DNA of 64,000 bases from assembly GCA_030704615.1 (NCBI GenBank), contig CM060733.1:28706001-28770000 (forward strand). The letters are read 5' to 3'. The notes below the pieces were generated by a model, which did no database searches, was not told where the DNA came from, and worked only from the letters and a program-made list of their open reading frames with translations. Made by a program: the position numbers and the translations under genes. How positions within the stretch are numbered: the first letter of the stretch is position 1; each line of letters begins with the position of its first letter. Shown here one piece after another: positions 32,117 through 43,400 of this stretch. Origin of the DNA: Takakia lepidozioides. Taxonomy: Eukaryota; Streptophyta; Takakiopsida; Takakiales; Takakiaceae.

Positions 32117-32540
32117 TGAATCACTGATGGTGGGATTCCAGAATGTCGAGGTTTGAGGCCACATGGAGGCACCTACAGATGAAATTTTAGCATGATTTAA
32201 TTTATGCTCTTGCAGAAACATGATATTGGAGCCACGCAAAAAAGGTGGAGGCCCATGTTCTGACTCTGGCCCTTTTGGGAGCCGAATGGTCAGAGCCAAG
32301 GCCTCTGACATTCCAGGAGAAGAGGGATAGGTTCATAAGGGGGGCAAAGAGGCCTGCACTGAGTGCACGATTTGATGGCCAAAGAGGACAAACAAGAAAT
32401 TTAGAATGCCTGTCAGAGAGAGGGAGGGTGGAGACCCACTTGAAACCCCGAGGAGGAGAGAACAAAAGATGAAGCTGCTAGGTGAACACCGTTCTAGCCT
32501 TTTTCCCTTTACTCTTACTATGGAGGGGCACAAATTGTTT
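29610..32540 (-). mobile_element. LINE E (plant L1-like) with inverted central block
   Basis: In - strand order the element begins with the N-terminal half of an apurinic-type endonuclease (SLFSWNVRGLGS at about 32330; LLNIYAPN and GGDFNMVED at 31840-31985). It ends with a zf-RVT finger (CTMCNSNPESIEH, about 29870-29910) and the L1-type LRAITLWNLWKTRCAWVYDG block (about 29665-29725). The middle, 29930-31780, carries the rest of the endonuclease and the reverse transcriptase on the opposite (+) strand. The order EN-N, [inverted EN-C and RT], zf-RVT is what an in-place inversion of the central block would give. A 20-base poly-C (32096-32115) interrupts the endonuclease. Confidence 0.8.
29930..31780 (+). 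pseudogene. Endonuclease C-terminus and reverse transcriptase of LINE E (inverted block)
   Basis: The block opens with the end of an endonuclease domain (GGLKFTWSNNRDPPDLCQAR, 29960-30025). A spacer (30205-30525) and the RT (30557-31720) follow. RT motifs seen are SPGLDGLPIELFKSLW, IFKKGDREDMANYRPITLLN, FLMLDFEKAFDSIDW, VRQGCPLAPFLF and LSMYADNTALLL. The catalytic YADD box reads YADN, a G-to-A change that removes the second metal-binding Asp and should abolish activity. A TAG splits the spacer from the RT at about 30523. The block ends with KALIRNFIWG, the usual post-RT segment, at the inversion point near 31780. Confidence 0.88.
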
Positions 32541-32544
32541 TCCA

Positions 32545-33766
32545 CACTACAGGAAAAGGGGGGGGGGGGGGGGGGGGGTTTCCACGCCGCACCCACGCCG
32601 CACCCACGCCGCGGCGTCGTAAAACGGCCCTTTTCGGGTAGGGGGAAGAACCAAATTTGCGACGCTCAGGCGTCGCAAGCCCGTCGTCAAAAAAACGTCG
32701 CAAATTTGCGACCAATGGGGGTCACAAATAGGCGAAACCGCGATTTGCGACGCCCGGACGTCGAAAATAAAAAATAAATAAAAAATAAATAAATAAACAA
32801 CCCTGCAATGCAGAATTAGCACCGTCCGGGGGTCGTAAAGTGCGACGCCCGAACGTCACAATTTAAGGGGATACATTTGAATTTAGGCGGGAAAATTTGA
32901 ATTTGAAATTTGAATTTCAAAAACTTGTTGACCGTTGACTCCGGCGTTTACCATTGACTCCAGTTCTGTCTAATGACGATATGTTCATTGTTCTATCATA
33001 TATCATGCAATGCATACTTGAACCTTAGACCTCCACGTTATAACATTTCTAAGACGCGACAAACTAACCAACACACCTACACTACATCTATGTATCACAA
33101 AAACAATCTAAATATATATACATATAAAGATTTCTTTCAAGTTCTTTCAAGTTCCTTCTAAGGGGGTCTCTCTTGTGACACCGGGGAGTTGCAACCTCCA
33201 CAGCCTTAGTGCCCAGCCCCAGCCCCAGCGTCGTTGCCGTTGTTGCACCCCCCTCCCACCGCCAAGGCTCCCCAAGCAACGTCCTTCTGATGACCTAAGC
33301 TGATCACAACACCATTGCGACCCCCTATGGCGACGCCGTTGCGACCCCTGGCGTCGCAACGATGGGTGGCCCAGCGACGCTTTTGTGAAGTTGAGGGCCG
33401 CAAAATCTATAAAAAAAAAAAAAAAAAAACAACTCCCTCTATGGTGATGATGTTGCGACGCCTTGGCGTCGCAGAGGCGCTGGGGCGTCCTTAGTGACGT
33501 TTTTGCGACGCCGAGGCTATTATTTTATTTTTCTGGATTTCCAACGCCGGGGCGTCGCAAGAAAAAAAATCCATCGCAGCGAGGGCCCTCTTCTCCCCTT
33601 CATGCCACCTTACGACGGCTGGGCGTCGTAATGGTGTCGCAGCGGGGGATTGCGACGCCGAGGCGTTGCAAAAAAACGCCGCGGACTCGGCGTCGCGGGC
33701 TCAACGCCGCGCGGGGCGTGGGGGCGCGACTGACGTCACAACCCCCCCCCCCCATTTGCTGTAGTG
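32545..33766. mobile_element. Small non-autonomous CACTA element
   Basis: The ends are CACTACAGGAAAAGGGG (32545) and CCCCATTTGCTGTAGTG (33766), flanked on both sides by CCA, the 3-bp duplication expected of CACTA (En/Spm) elements. Subterminal zones carry many copies of GCGACGCC / GGCGTCGC in both orientations, the usual arrangement for transposase-binding repeats. The centre (32760-33160) is AT-rich and non-coding. No transposase is encoded. Confidence 0.88.
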
Positions 33767-33776
33767 CCACTATTAC

Positions 33777-34316
33777 TTATAAGTGATAACATGTCTGCAG
33801 AGATGTCCCAGGACAAGGCTTTAGACATAAATTTGTGAGCAAAGGGAGAAGAGGGAGGGGCAGAGGGATCTGAGAGGATTTTCTACCGATTTGATTGTTC
33901 AGCAGCAAAGTCCAAACCATTTTACAGTCAAAGAGGTGAGGAACGAAAAAGATGAGGGGAGAGTAAGCATGAGAGGCCATGCTTACCGCAGGGGGGGAGT
34001 CCACGGTTTCTTCTGATAACAAGAACGAGATGGAGTGGTCAGCTGTAACATTGGAGGAGGTGTTGAAAAGAAAAGTACTCGCCAACACCAGCTCTCTGTT
34101 TAAATTTGCCTCTTGCTGAGGTAGCCCCATACCCGTCTTGGATTTTTTCAATTTGTAATGCTCGTCCACCAGCTTGGATCCCTTGTTGAATATCTTCCTA
34201 CATCTTGCCCATTCATTTGGGTCTTTAACCCTGCAAGACAGATAAAACTTACTTACCCAAATCCATGTGTTATGCGCTCCCGAGGTATCCAAATCCCTAC
34301 TGTAGATGACTAGCAT
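33777..34316 (-). CDS. Unrecognised open frame, 179 codons
   Basis: This is an open frame on the - strand directly beyond the CACTA element. The N-terminal half (WIWVSKFYLSCRVKDPNEWA, then RCRKIFNKGSKLVDEHYKLK) is charged and helix-like, faintly recalling the end of a Myb/SANT or trihelix domain of the kind found in transposon accessory proteins. The C-terminal half is hydrophobic and leucine-rich without clear motifs. Nothing confirms that it is expressed; it may be a transposon remnant. Confidence 0.3.
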   Translation of the reverse strand: MLVIYSRDLDTSGAHNTWIWVSKFYLSCRVKDPNEWARCRKIFNKGSKLVDEHYKLKKSKTGMGLPQQEANLNRELVLASTFLFNTSSNVTADHSISFLLSEETVDSPPAVSMASHAYSPLIFFVPHLFDCKMVWTLLLNNQIGRKSSQIPLPLPLLPLLTNLCLKPCPGTSLQTCYHL

Positions 34317-34639
34317 GCATTCTACATACTAGCCAACCATACCATGCCATCACCATTCCAAACAAAATAGGAAGCACAACATTTGAAAACCATTTCATTT
34401 GTAAACAAAATTTGTACAACACAAGTTTTTGCAATCGGATTCATGAGCTAGCTAAGCCGGACTAAGCATACATTTCCTCCCCCACGATCCAAGGTTGATG
34501 TCCCCATCAAGGCTTCTCCGCTTTTGAGGTCGCCCTTCAAAAGCTGCAATCGCCTCGGATGCGTTTCCCATTTCTGAGGCACGCACCTAAGTTGCCTCCA
34601 CTCAATGATAGCCCTTCCATTTCACGAGATACTCCGTTT

Positions 34640-35640
34640 CTCAATTCTTGAACCTCCTCGACTTAAGCATTGCCTCCACTTCGTACTCAAGTTCATTTTC
34701 ATGATCCAACAGCACAGGTGGTAGACGCAACATTTGATGCCGATTCGGACGCGCTTCATCTTTGAAGTAAGGCTTCAAAAGATAAACGTGGAATACCAGA
34801 TGCACCTTGCTGTTTGTCGGCAGTTCCAATTCATATACATCCTCATTCATAACCGTCCGGATGCGAAGGGGCCCCGCATACGGAGGTACGAACTTTGGAC
34901 TCACTTCCGGAGGTAGTCAAAAATTCTTGATGCTCAACCAAACCTCCGTGCTTGCCTCAAACTTAACTTCCCTCCGCTTCCAATTTGTTGGCCGTTCATA
35001 CCGTTTCCTAGCTTTGGCAATGTTGTACTTTGCGAGCTCCAACAAACGTTCGGGTTCTTCCAACACCGCTGCTGCTGCCGGCTCCTCACCATCTTGGGTG
35101 GCCCAATTTGTCGGCACCAGATGTGCTTTTCCATAGACCAATACGAAAGGGGAAACTCCTGTTGCGGAGTGTTTTGTGTTATTATAATAGAACTTTGTCG
35201 CATCCAAGTGCTCCACCCAGTCTAACTGGTCTGCCGATACATAATTCCGCAAGATCTGCTTCACCACGGAATTCACTCATTCCGTTTGGCCATCTGTTGT
35301 AGGTCGGAAGGCCGTGCTCATCTTGAGCCTCGTCCCCATTTTCTTCCAAAGTGCTCTCAAAATTTACTTATAAACTTTGGATCACGATCCGAGACAATAT
35401 CCTTCGGGAGTCCATGATGCTTGAAGACGTGGGCGAAGTAAAGTCGTCTCGTCTCCTGCACTGGATAGAGGAGAGCTGAGGGAGATGTATTGTCCAACCA
35501 GCAATTTTCACCATCCTCCCTCCGGTCCCAGGAACCTTGGCAGCAATTTTCCAAGCGACTTGGGTTGCTGGGTCAAGCACCCCTAAGCCCCATTTTTTCT
35601 TGGGCAAGGTAATGGCACCATATTCCTAAATCCAACCATC
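34640..35640 (-). pseudogene. pol: Ty3/gypsy chromovirus integrase and chromodomain fragment
   Basis: Read on the - strand, 35357-35554 gives the integrase core segment FKHHGLPKDIVSDRDPKF, which contains the second catalytic Asp region. 34917-35276 follows with WVEHLDATKFYYNNTKHSAT, GVSPFVLVYGK and the C-terminal GPF/Y-like zone. 34641-34904 gives VPPYAGPLRIRTVMNEDVYE, HLVFHVYLLKPY and then EYEVEAMLKSRRFKN, the start of a chromodomain. Integrase with a C-terminal chromodomain identifies a chromovirus. Frame breaks occur near 35280-35350 and 34905. Protease, RT and LTRs are not present. Confidence 0.85.
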
Positions 35641-35784
35641 GTTAACAGTTAACACCTAGTACAAAAATAAAAAATAAGATAAAAAAACACTTACATATCG
35701 TATTTGTAGGATACATATGTAATGTATCTACTATAATTTGTCATAGACTTATTTTTTCCTTTCTTTTTAATTTGAGTAATCATA

Positions 35785-36210
35785 GGGGCGGCCGCCTCTC
35801 ATTTTAAGATAATAGGGTCTTCAATGGGCACGTGCGATGTGGCCGGTGGGCCCCGCGCACGGACGCCCGGCTCCCCAGCACCCCGCCCGCCGCTGCGCGC
35901 GGTCGCCCAGCCGTGGGCGCGGCTGCAGCAACCGCGCCCGCGCCCCCGTCCGCCGCGCGGTCAGTCTCCTGCCCATGAGTCCGCTGCCCTCCAGTCTGCC
36001 AGTCCGCTGCTGGCCAGTCGGCTGCCCAGCAGTCCGCCAGTCCGGTGCTAGTCAGTCCGGTGCCCAGCAGTCTGCCAGTCCGCCAATCTGCCCGCCAGTC
36101 CGCTGGCCAGTCCCCTGCCATCTAGTCCGCTGACGGCGCAGGATCGCCACCGTCCATTCCCATAACCCATCCGAGCCCTCCATTTTTAGGGCTGCAATTC
36201 AAACCTGCAT
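35785..36210 (+). repeat. Left terminal inverted repeat of the giant element
   Basis: The outer part is GC-rich (35820-35970). The inner part (35965-36130) is an irregular array of CAGTCCGCTGSCC/CAGTCTGCC units, followed by CTCCATTTTTAGGGCTGC. It is about 100 bases longer than the right TIR because of extra array units. Confidence 0.85.
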
Positions 36211-37909
36211 CCCTGCCGCCTGCCACTTGCCAGCAGCCGCGAACGTGCGCACTGTTCTCCTAGCACGTTGTCGATCGTGTCATGTACTGCGGCGCGTTTC
36301 TTGCATGTTCAAAAGCGTGTCCTTTGTACTGTATAGGGCATGGACGTGGAAGCAAAACCCGATGATATATTGATCACGAAAAGTCCGCTTCAACAGGAAG
36401 GATCTCCATTGGAAGAGTGAGACGCAATATGTGTTTATGGGTGTACGAGTGAATGTTGAAAAGGCATGCATACCTTGGGATAGAGTTGGTGACTTCGTCC
36501 TGGGAGAGGAGAGTTTGGAGGACTACCCCACTCAGTTTTGGGTGAATGTCCATTCTAAAGTGGAATCCGGCTCGCGAAAAGCACCCAGAGCCAACACATT
36601 TCTGTCCAGTATTATGTGTGTACCATCCTCAGTCCTTTTGGCGTTTCATTGCATGTCTGATGCCATTTTTTGTTTCACGAGTTCTCTGATTTTATGCTTC
36701 CTCAAGTCGTTGGATATCGATTTTAGAATTTTCTGTCCAGGTATCAATGCTGCTACGGTCCTGATGACAAGCACACCAACAAGGCAATAGTGGAGGATCC
36801 AAAACAGAAGCGTGAAGGATCTCTTGTGGGTGCTGGAACATCTTGCCCTCACAAAGGCCCAAGGAGAAAGAAGTCGGAGTATGGAGAGTCTTACAAATGT
36901 GGTTGCCAATGTTGTTTCAAGGTCCAGCAATGCTATCTCGCCCCTGATATCTGTGTCCTCACGTACTACAACAACATGGAGCATACAGATGCGCAAGGGA
37001 AACCCTCGCATGGGAAGTCCGCAGAGTTCAGGAACACCCGCCACGCCTATGCACCACACATTAGCGAGGAATTGAAAGCCTGGGTCGTCGAGTGTTTGTG
37101 CCGAGGCCTGTCGGTCGCCCAAATCATGATGGAGCATAAAGAGCACGTGATGAACAACACCGGCTTGGGCGATGCATGGACCCGCGATGATTTCTTGTTG
37201 GAGCAAGATGTTCGCAACCTTGCCGAGAAACGTGCGTGACAAACCTTAAAAAAGCACGCCGATGATGCAGAGAGTGTGCGCATGTGGAGAGACCAGAATC
37301 CTGCATCCGTTTTTTTCTATCAAGAGGAGAAATTAGAGCCAACATTCGAGCATTTTGATGGAGATTTGACATTCACTATTGGCATACAGACTCCGTGGCA
37401 GAAACGACGAATGCTGGAACTAGAACATGACCGTAAAGTTGCATGTGATGCAACCTTTGGGACAAATCATGACAAGGTACTATTCGAACGATTCCATGGA
37501 CTTGTATGATCATGATAGCATAGTACCATGCAACATTCACATAATATTTGGTGTGCTGACCCTTTCTGTATGTTTTCATGTGTACGTTGCGGAAGACCGA
37601 GGGGCAGACCCATTGTGAACCGCTACAGACCTCATCACTCTTATGAAGTCTTCTCGTGCAGAACTGAGCGGAATTTGCATGCTCTGACCATCTTACATTG
37701 TGCATTCCAACAGTTCCCATTGTACACGTTGATGGTCTTCGACGAGTGATTGAACGGTATACCAGTTGTCTATATCCTATCCGCGAGGAATCGGACAAGA
37801 GACCTGGTTCCGTGGATGAGAGCCTTGCGCGATTCACTCCTCGCAGATTTGCCGAGCTGACGGCCCAATGTCTTCATTGTGGACGATGCCGAAACAGAAA
37901 TCAACGCTA

Positions 37910-38395
37910 TTCAGTAAGTCTGTTGGTCCACAGCACCGGTCCATTGTCGAGGTCCACTGCAGCAGTCCATTGCTACAGTCCACTGGCAGACTCCTGTGGC
38001 GAAACCCGATGGCAGTTCGCTGGGCAAATCCACTGGTAGTCCGCTGTCAAGTCCGGTCATCAGTCCCCTGGCAAGTCCGCTGCCAAGTCCACTCAGCAGT
38101 CCCCGGGGTCGGCCGTCTGCTGCCCAGTCCACTCGGCAGTCCCTGGCAAGTCCGCTCGGCAGTCCGCTGTGGCAGTCCAATGGGGCAGTCCGCTGATGCA
38201 GTCCGCTGCCCTAGTCCTAGCTAGGGGAAGTTCAATGGGGAAGTCCACTGGGTAGTCCAATGGGGTTATTCTAGCACATCAACGTCATGGCATTGTACTG
38301 TCCACTGAGCGAGTCTAGTGGCTCTGCCCGCTGATACAGGTCGTTGTTATAGTCCACTCCGGCAGTCCACCATTGCAGTCCAATCCCAAGACTCT
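37910..38395 (+). repeat. CAGTCCRCTG array inside a transposase intron
   Basis: Dozens of degenerate AGTCCACTG/AGTCCGCTG units occupy almost the whole intron after NAI (donor GTAAGT at 37914). The same motif makes up part of the TIRs. Confidence 0.8.
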
Positions 38396-39859
38396 AATGT
38401 GTATCATGTGTGTTGTGCAGAATTGTTTTTGAATGAGTACTCATTTTCCTCTGCCTTTCCGCAAGGCATGGGTGAAGCAATTATGCAAGAAAACGAAGGA
38501 TCCGGTGACCGCTGTAAACTTGTTGAAGGATATGGGAGACCTCATGTACTGTAGAGGGGGACCACGCAACGAGAAAAGAGTGCTTCGGTGGGTTGCAAGG
38601 AGAATCCGTCGTATGAGGCCAAAATACCCGAAAAGACATGAATTTCTTGACTATATCAAACAGTACTGGAAGCCCAAAATAGCATTGTGGTGTACAGCAG
38701 CCCGCCATGTCCCTCATGCGAGCCAAGACACAAACGCAAGCATTGAGGCATACCATGGAAATCTGAAGGCAAGACTTGCCATGGGGAAAGGCAAGATGAG
38801 TGGTCGTAGAGTGGACTAGCTTATATGGGAACTCACTGGCCGTGTGCTAACACACTACTGGTATGCAATCCATTTGAAGACCACTACAACAGATTGCGGC
38901 TTTTACGACTCCCATGGGTGCGCAGTCATGACAGATTTGTGGCAGAAAATGCCATTTGCAGTCGTAAAATGCTTTTGAAGTCATAATGCAGGTCTGGGGA
39001 AGGCGTATATGCGACTGCATGGCTCCGGACTCTGCGGAACACAGGTCAAACATGTTTGACCACGAATATTGGCATGGCAGATATGACTACCAGTCACGGT
39101 CATGGCTACACTAGAATGACGTGTGTATATTGTTAGAAAGACATATGACTTCATGACTCGCATTCTGCCAGATCATCACATGGATGAATCACTACATGAC
39201 TGCACATGGCAACACATGCTTTTCTGGTTATATATATAATATATGAGTATTTATATTTTGAAAAAACGGAGACTCTGACCACTAGAATCAATTTTTTTTT
39301 TTAAAACAAAATGCAATTTAAAAAAAAAAAAAAAAAACACACATCGGCTGGTAAGTGCACAGTGTGTCGCCCTGGTGGTTTGGGGTTCAAACCCACTGCC
39401 TTATCCCGTGTATGGGATTGTTCGTGACAGTATGTCTGGGCGTTGATCGTCCTGTACGTCTTATGGCCCATAAATGAAGGCGGGTGAATTTTCCCCCCTC
39501 CTCAAGGACCTGTGGTTTCCTTTAAGAAAAGAAAAAAAAGAAAAAAAATCAAAGAGGGGCTTTTAGGGTTTACAAAAAGGTTAAAAAACTTAAAAAGTTG
39601 CCCATCACGGTAGCGTGAACAGACTTAGAGCGAGCGGGAGGGAGAGAGAGAGAGAGGGTTGGGACTTAGAGCGAGCGAACGGGAGAGAGGGCAAACATGC
39701 ATGGGAGGCCCGCAGTTGGATCAACCTTCGCATTTGGAGCAAGCAACCCTAGAAACGCTACGGTATGTGTGCGAGGAGGTTTTGGCTGGGAGCCCGCCGT
39801 TCTTGGGAGAGTCAGCTTCGTCTTAGCAGGCCGTGTTTCAATCTCTACCCGCTCGGCCC

Positions 39860-42800
39860 TGATTTTACAGCACGGAGCTGAGCTGGCATGAGTTTCTAAA
39901 AGATCCTTCACGATGGTGGGACAACCACAATCGCAAGGTGTGGCTTTTTCTTAATGTACGATGTGAAGAAGTTTGTCCATCCTGCAAATGTGGGTTGTTG
40001 GCTCCTGTTAGTACCATGATTTGGTATTCTTCCTGATGTTTACAAGGTTCTTGGAGAGTTAGCTTGGTCTTAGCAGGCCGTGTTTCAATCTCTGCCCACT
40101 CAGCTGCACCGTGGTGGTTCTCACTGACCAATCCGACATTACCTGACTACAGAAACAAGCAGCACACTGAAGAGGTCCTCTTGGGTTCATGGTCAGTCAA
40201 ATCCTCCATGGGCCATGACACAAGGTCGAGGACAATGTGGTGAGGGCACCTTCTTCTTCGACCTATTTCAGCCTGTTTTGCCCTCTCATCAGACTCGGCC
40301 CTTCATTTGCAGCACGGAGCAGAGTTGGCATGAGATTTTTAAAGATCCTTCATGATGGTGCGACAACCGCAATGGCAAGGTGTGGCTTTTCCTTAATGTA
40401 CGATGTGAAGAAGTTTGTCCATCCTGCAAATGTGGGCTGTTGGCTCTTGTTAGTACCATGATTTGGTATTCTTCCTGATGTTTCAAGGTTCTTGGAGAGT
40501 CAGCTTGGTCTTAGCAGGCTGTGTTTCAATCTCTGCCTGCTCATCTGCACCGTGCTGGTTCTCACAGACCAATCCGACATTACCTGACTACAAGACACAA
40601 GCAGCACACACAAGAGGTCCTTTTGGGTTGATGGTCGGTCAAATCCTCTATGGGTTCTTCTTCGACCTATTTCAGCCTGTTTTGCCCTCTCATCAGACTC
40701 GGCCTTGAGATGCATATTGAATTATGTAAGTTAGCTCGTTGCTCATTGATAAGTAGGGTTGGGGGTGTTTGCTGGAATGATTGTTGTATGCATGATTTGT
40801 GCAGAGGCATAGATAGCTGAAGGAGCAGGGATAGAGTGTGGAAGAGGGCCAGATTTCAAGCTCCAGATTATCTATGATTCCCTGTGGAAGGATAGATACA
40901 AGAAACCTGCATGGGTAGATGGTCAATTGGAAGCAGCAGCAGCAGCAGCACTGCTAATGAAGGCACCTTCTGAAACACATTTCACCCTATTTTCCCCTCT
41001 TATCAGAATCGGGCCTAAATTTTCATGTTCAATTCTGCAAGTTAGCTGGTTGAGTGAATCTAGTTGGAGTGACTTTGACATGATACTGCCATGTGACAAG
41101 AGTATGCATTGAACCCATTGGTAGCGGGATATTGGGATATCTCTTGGCCATGTGCCATCATCAAAGCTGAACTGTACTACTAATTGTCATTCTGACCACT
41201 GCCCTAGTGGACATGTATGCCAAATGTGGGTGCAGCAAGCCTAATGCAAAGGGAGAGTTCGACAACATGGCTAAATGAGATGTGGTGTTGTGGACTGCCA
41301 TGATTGTAAGGTGTGTGTAGCATAGGTGTGGGAGTAAGGCTTTGGAAACCTAAGAACAAATGATGTGGGAAGGATGAAGCCAAACCAGGTCATGTTCATT
41401 TGTGTTTGTTAATATGCATATGCGAGCCTAGCAGCCCTGGGAAGGGGCCAAGAGGTTCATGGTGACATCATCAAAGCTGGAATTGTACCTGATGTCATTC
41501 TGAACATTCCCCTGGTGTACATGTATGTCAAATGCGAGCCTGGTAGCCCTGGAAAGGACGCAAAGGTCCATTATCAAATCTGGAATTGTACCACTAGATG
41601 TCACTCTAAACACTGCCTTGGTGGATATGTATGTCAAATGCACGCCTGGCAACCCTGAAAAAGGGTACAGAGGTCCACGGTGATATTGTCAAAGCTGGTA
41701 TTGTATTTGATGTGATTCTGAACGTTGCCGTAGTGGACATGTATGCCAAGGTTGCAGGGTGCAACTACAAGGATACATGGTTGTTTTGATAATATGGCTG
41801 AATGAGATGTGGTACCAGCCTAGCCCATAATTGCACTTACCTAGAGTAGGCAATGAGTGAAGACGGGGTTTGTGATGTTGATCGTCCAAGCTGGAATTAA
41901 ACAAATGTTGTTCTGAACTATGCCCTTGTGGACTTGTATGCCAAATTGGGGTGCATGGAGGATGATGATCCCAGGATATGCACAACAGCGGCACGGGATG
42001 GAGGCCCTTTGGAGAGGTCTATGAGCAAGTGGTGTGGGAAGGGATACTGCAGCGCAACCACATCGCGTTTGTTACATTTGCAACATGTGTGCAAGCCTGG
42101 CAGCCCTGCAAAATAGCAAAGAGGTTCGTGGTGGAATTGTACTAGATGTCGATCTGAACTTTGACATGATGCCAATGTGACAACAGGAAAGTATCCAGAA
42201 ATAGGTCACAGAGACGAGGAGAAGTTGTGGAATGGTGGGACAACCGAGGGAAAAAGGTTAATGTCTGTTAGATTATAGAGGGCAGACGCAATTCAGCATA
42301 GGAACTAGTGTGATAAGCTGAGTTGGGTGTTTCCTAGAACAAATGTAGGCTGTCATTATCAGCTGCAAGGCAAGGAAGTATGCATGATTTGTGCAGAAGC
42401 AGTGATAGCTGAAAGAGCAGGGATAGAGTATGGGTCCAGATTCATCCAAGAGGGCCAGATTTCAAGCACATGATTACCTATGATTACCTGTGGATTAAGC
42501 TATAAGAAACCTGCATGGGTAGATGGTGAACTGGAAGCCGCAGGAGTAGCGGCACAATTGATAAAATCAAGCACTGCTAATAAAGGCACCTTCTTCAACA
42601 CATTTCACCCTGTTTTTCCCTCTTATCAGAACCGGCCCTAAATTTCAATGTCTGCAAGTTAGCTGGTTGAGTGAATCTAGTTTGGAGTGACTTTGACATG
42701 ATATTGCCAATGTGACAACAGGAAAGTATCGAAAAACAGTTAACGGAGATGAGGGGAAGCTGTGGAATGAATACTTTTCTGACCCCAGTCAATGGTGGGA

Positions 42801-43105
42801 CAACCGAGGCAAAAAGGTAAATGCCTGTTGGATTACAGAGAGTAACATATGCAATTGAGAATAAGAACTAGTGTGGTAAGTTGAGTTGGGTGTTTGCTGG
42901 AACAAATGTAGGCTGTCATTGTCAGCTGCTAACAGCAATGCAAGGATATATGCATGATTTATGCAGAGGCATGGATAGCTGAAGGAGCAGGGATAGAGTG
43001 TGGGTCCAGATCATCCAAGAAAGCCGGATTTCAAGCTCCAGATTACCTATGATTCCCTGTGGAAGGATAGCTACAAGAAACCTGCATGGGTAGATGGTCA
43101 TGGGT
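39860..43105 (+). pseudogene. OSB-like (organellar ssDNA-binding) fragments in C1
   Basis: OSB proteins bind single-stranded DNA in mitochondria or plastids through an OB-fold and C-terminal PDF motifs. Two exon-like halves of that motif recur here. The first half appears as SWHEFLKDPSRWWDN (about 39875-39930) and LWNEYFSDPSQWWDNRGKK (about 42760-42817), the latter followed by a GTAAAT donor. The second half appears as GPDFKLQIIYDSLWKD (about 40850-40900), with decayed versions near 42450 and 43020. Direct repeats of the block containing CAGGCCGTGTTTCAATCTCT (39828, 40074, 40516) show internal duplication. Stops and frame changes make all copies non-coding. The PDF-motif call rests on motif recognition only. 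Confidence 0.6.
41200..42160 (+). pseudogene. PPR-protein fragments in C1
   Basis: Repeated pieces match PLS-type pentatricopeptide repeats: LVDMYAKCGC (about 41208-41240), DVVLWTAMIV (about 41280-41310), VHGDIVKAGIVFDVILNVAV (41675-41735) and VDMYAK (about 41735). Three or four near-copies of the module occur at 41440, 41560, 41670 and 41880. PPR proteins bind organellar RNA. Frame breaks are frequent and no complete reading frame remains, so this is captured and amplified gene debris. Confidence 0.65.
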
Positions 43106-43324
43106 AGATGGTAGATAGTTTGGAGTGACTTTGATATGATACTGCCAAAGTGACAATAAAAAAGTATCCATAAACAGGTAACAGTAGCAGATGCAATTCA
43201 GCACAGGCACTAAGGCAAACTCTCCTTCCCCGTAAGGGTGTGTTTTGGTATCTGAGCGAATAAATATTTTATCTAAGAATATAATTTCAAAAATTCGTTA
43301 TTTAATAATGTGCCACTGTCCCAT

Positions 43325-43400
43325 GTTGGTCAGTAATAATAATTATAATAACAAATAATTATAATAATTATAATAATTATTTTAGTAATTATAATAACAA
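43325..43400. repeat. (ATAATT)n AT-rich microsatellite
   Basis: A run of TAATAATTATAATAAC-like units of about 75 bases lies inside the right part of C1. No coding signal is present. Confidence 0.85.

Noticed and set aside
35804-36133. Long open frames rich in Pro/Arg/Ala on both strands near 35.8-36.1 kb and again at 59.4-59.8 kb
   Set aside because: They arise from the GC-rich TIR and its CAGTCCG array, are mirrored in the opposite TIR, and show no domain.
37747-38819. Possible alternative genetic code with TGA/TAG read as Trp in the transposase
   Set aside because: The neighbouring CAS gene uses TGG for Trp throughout and terminates with TGA, so inactivating substitutions are simpler.
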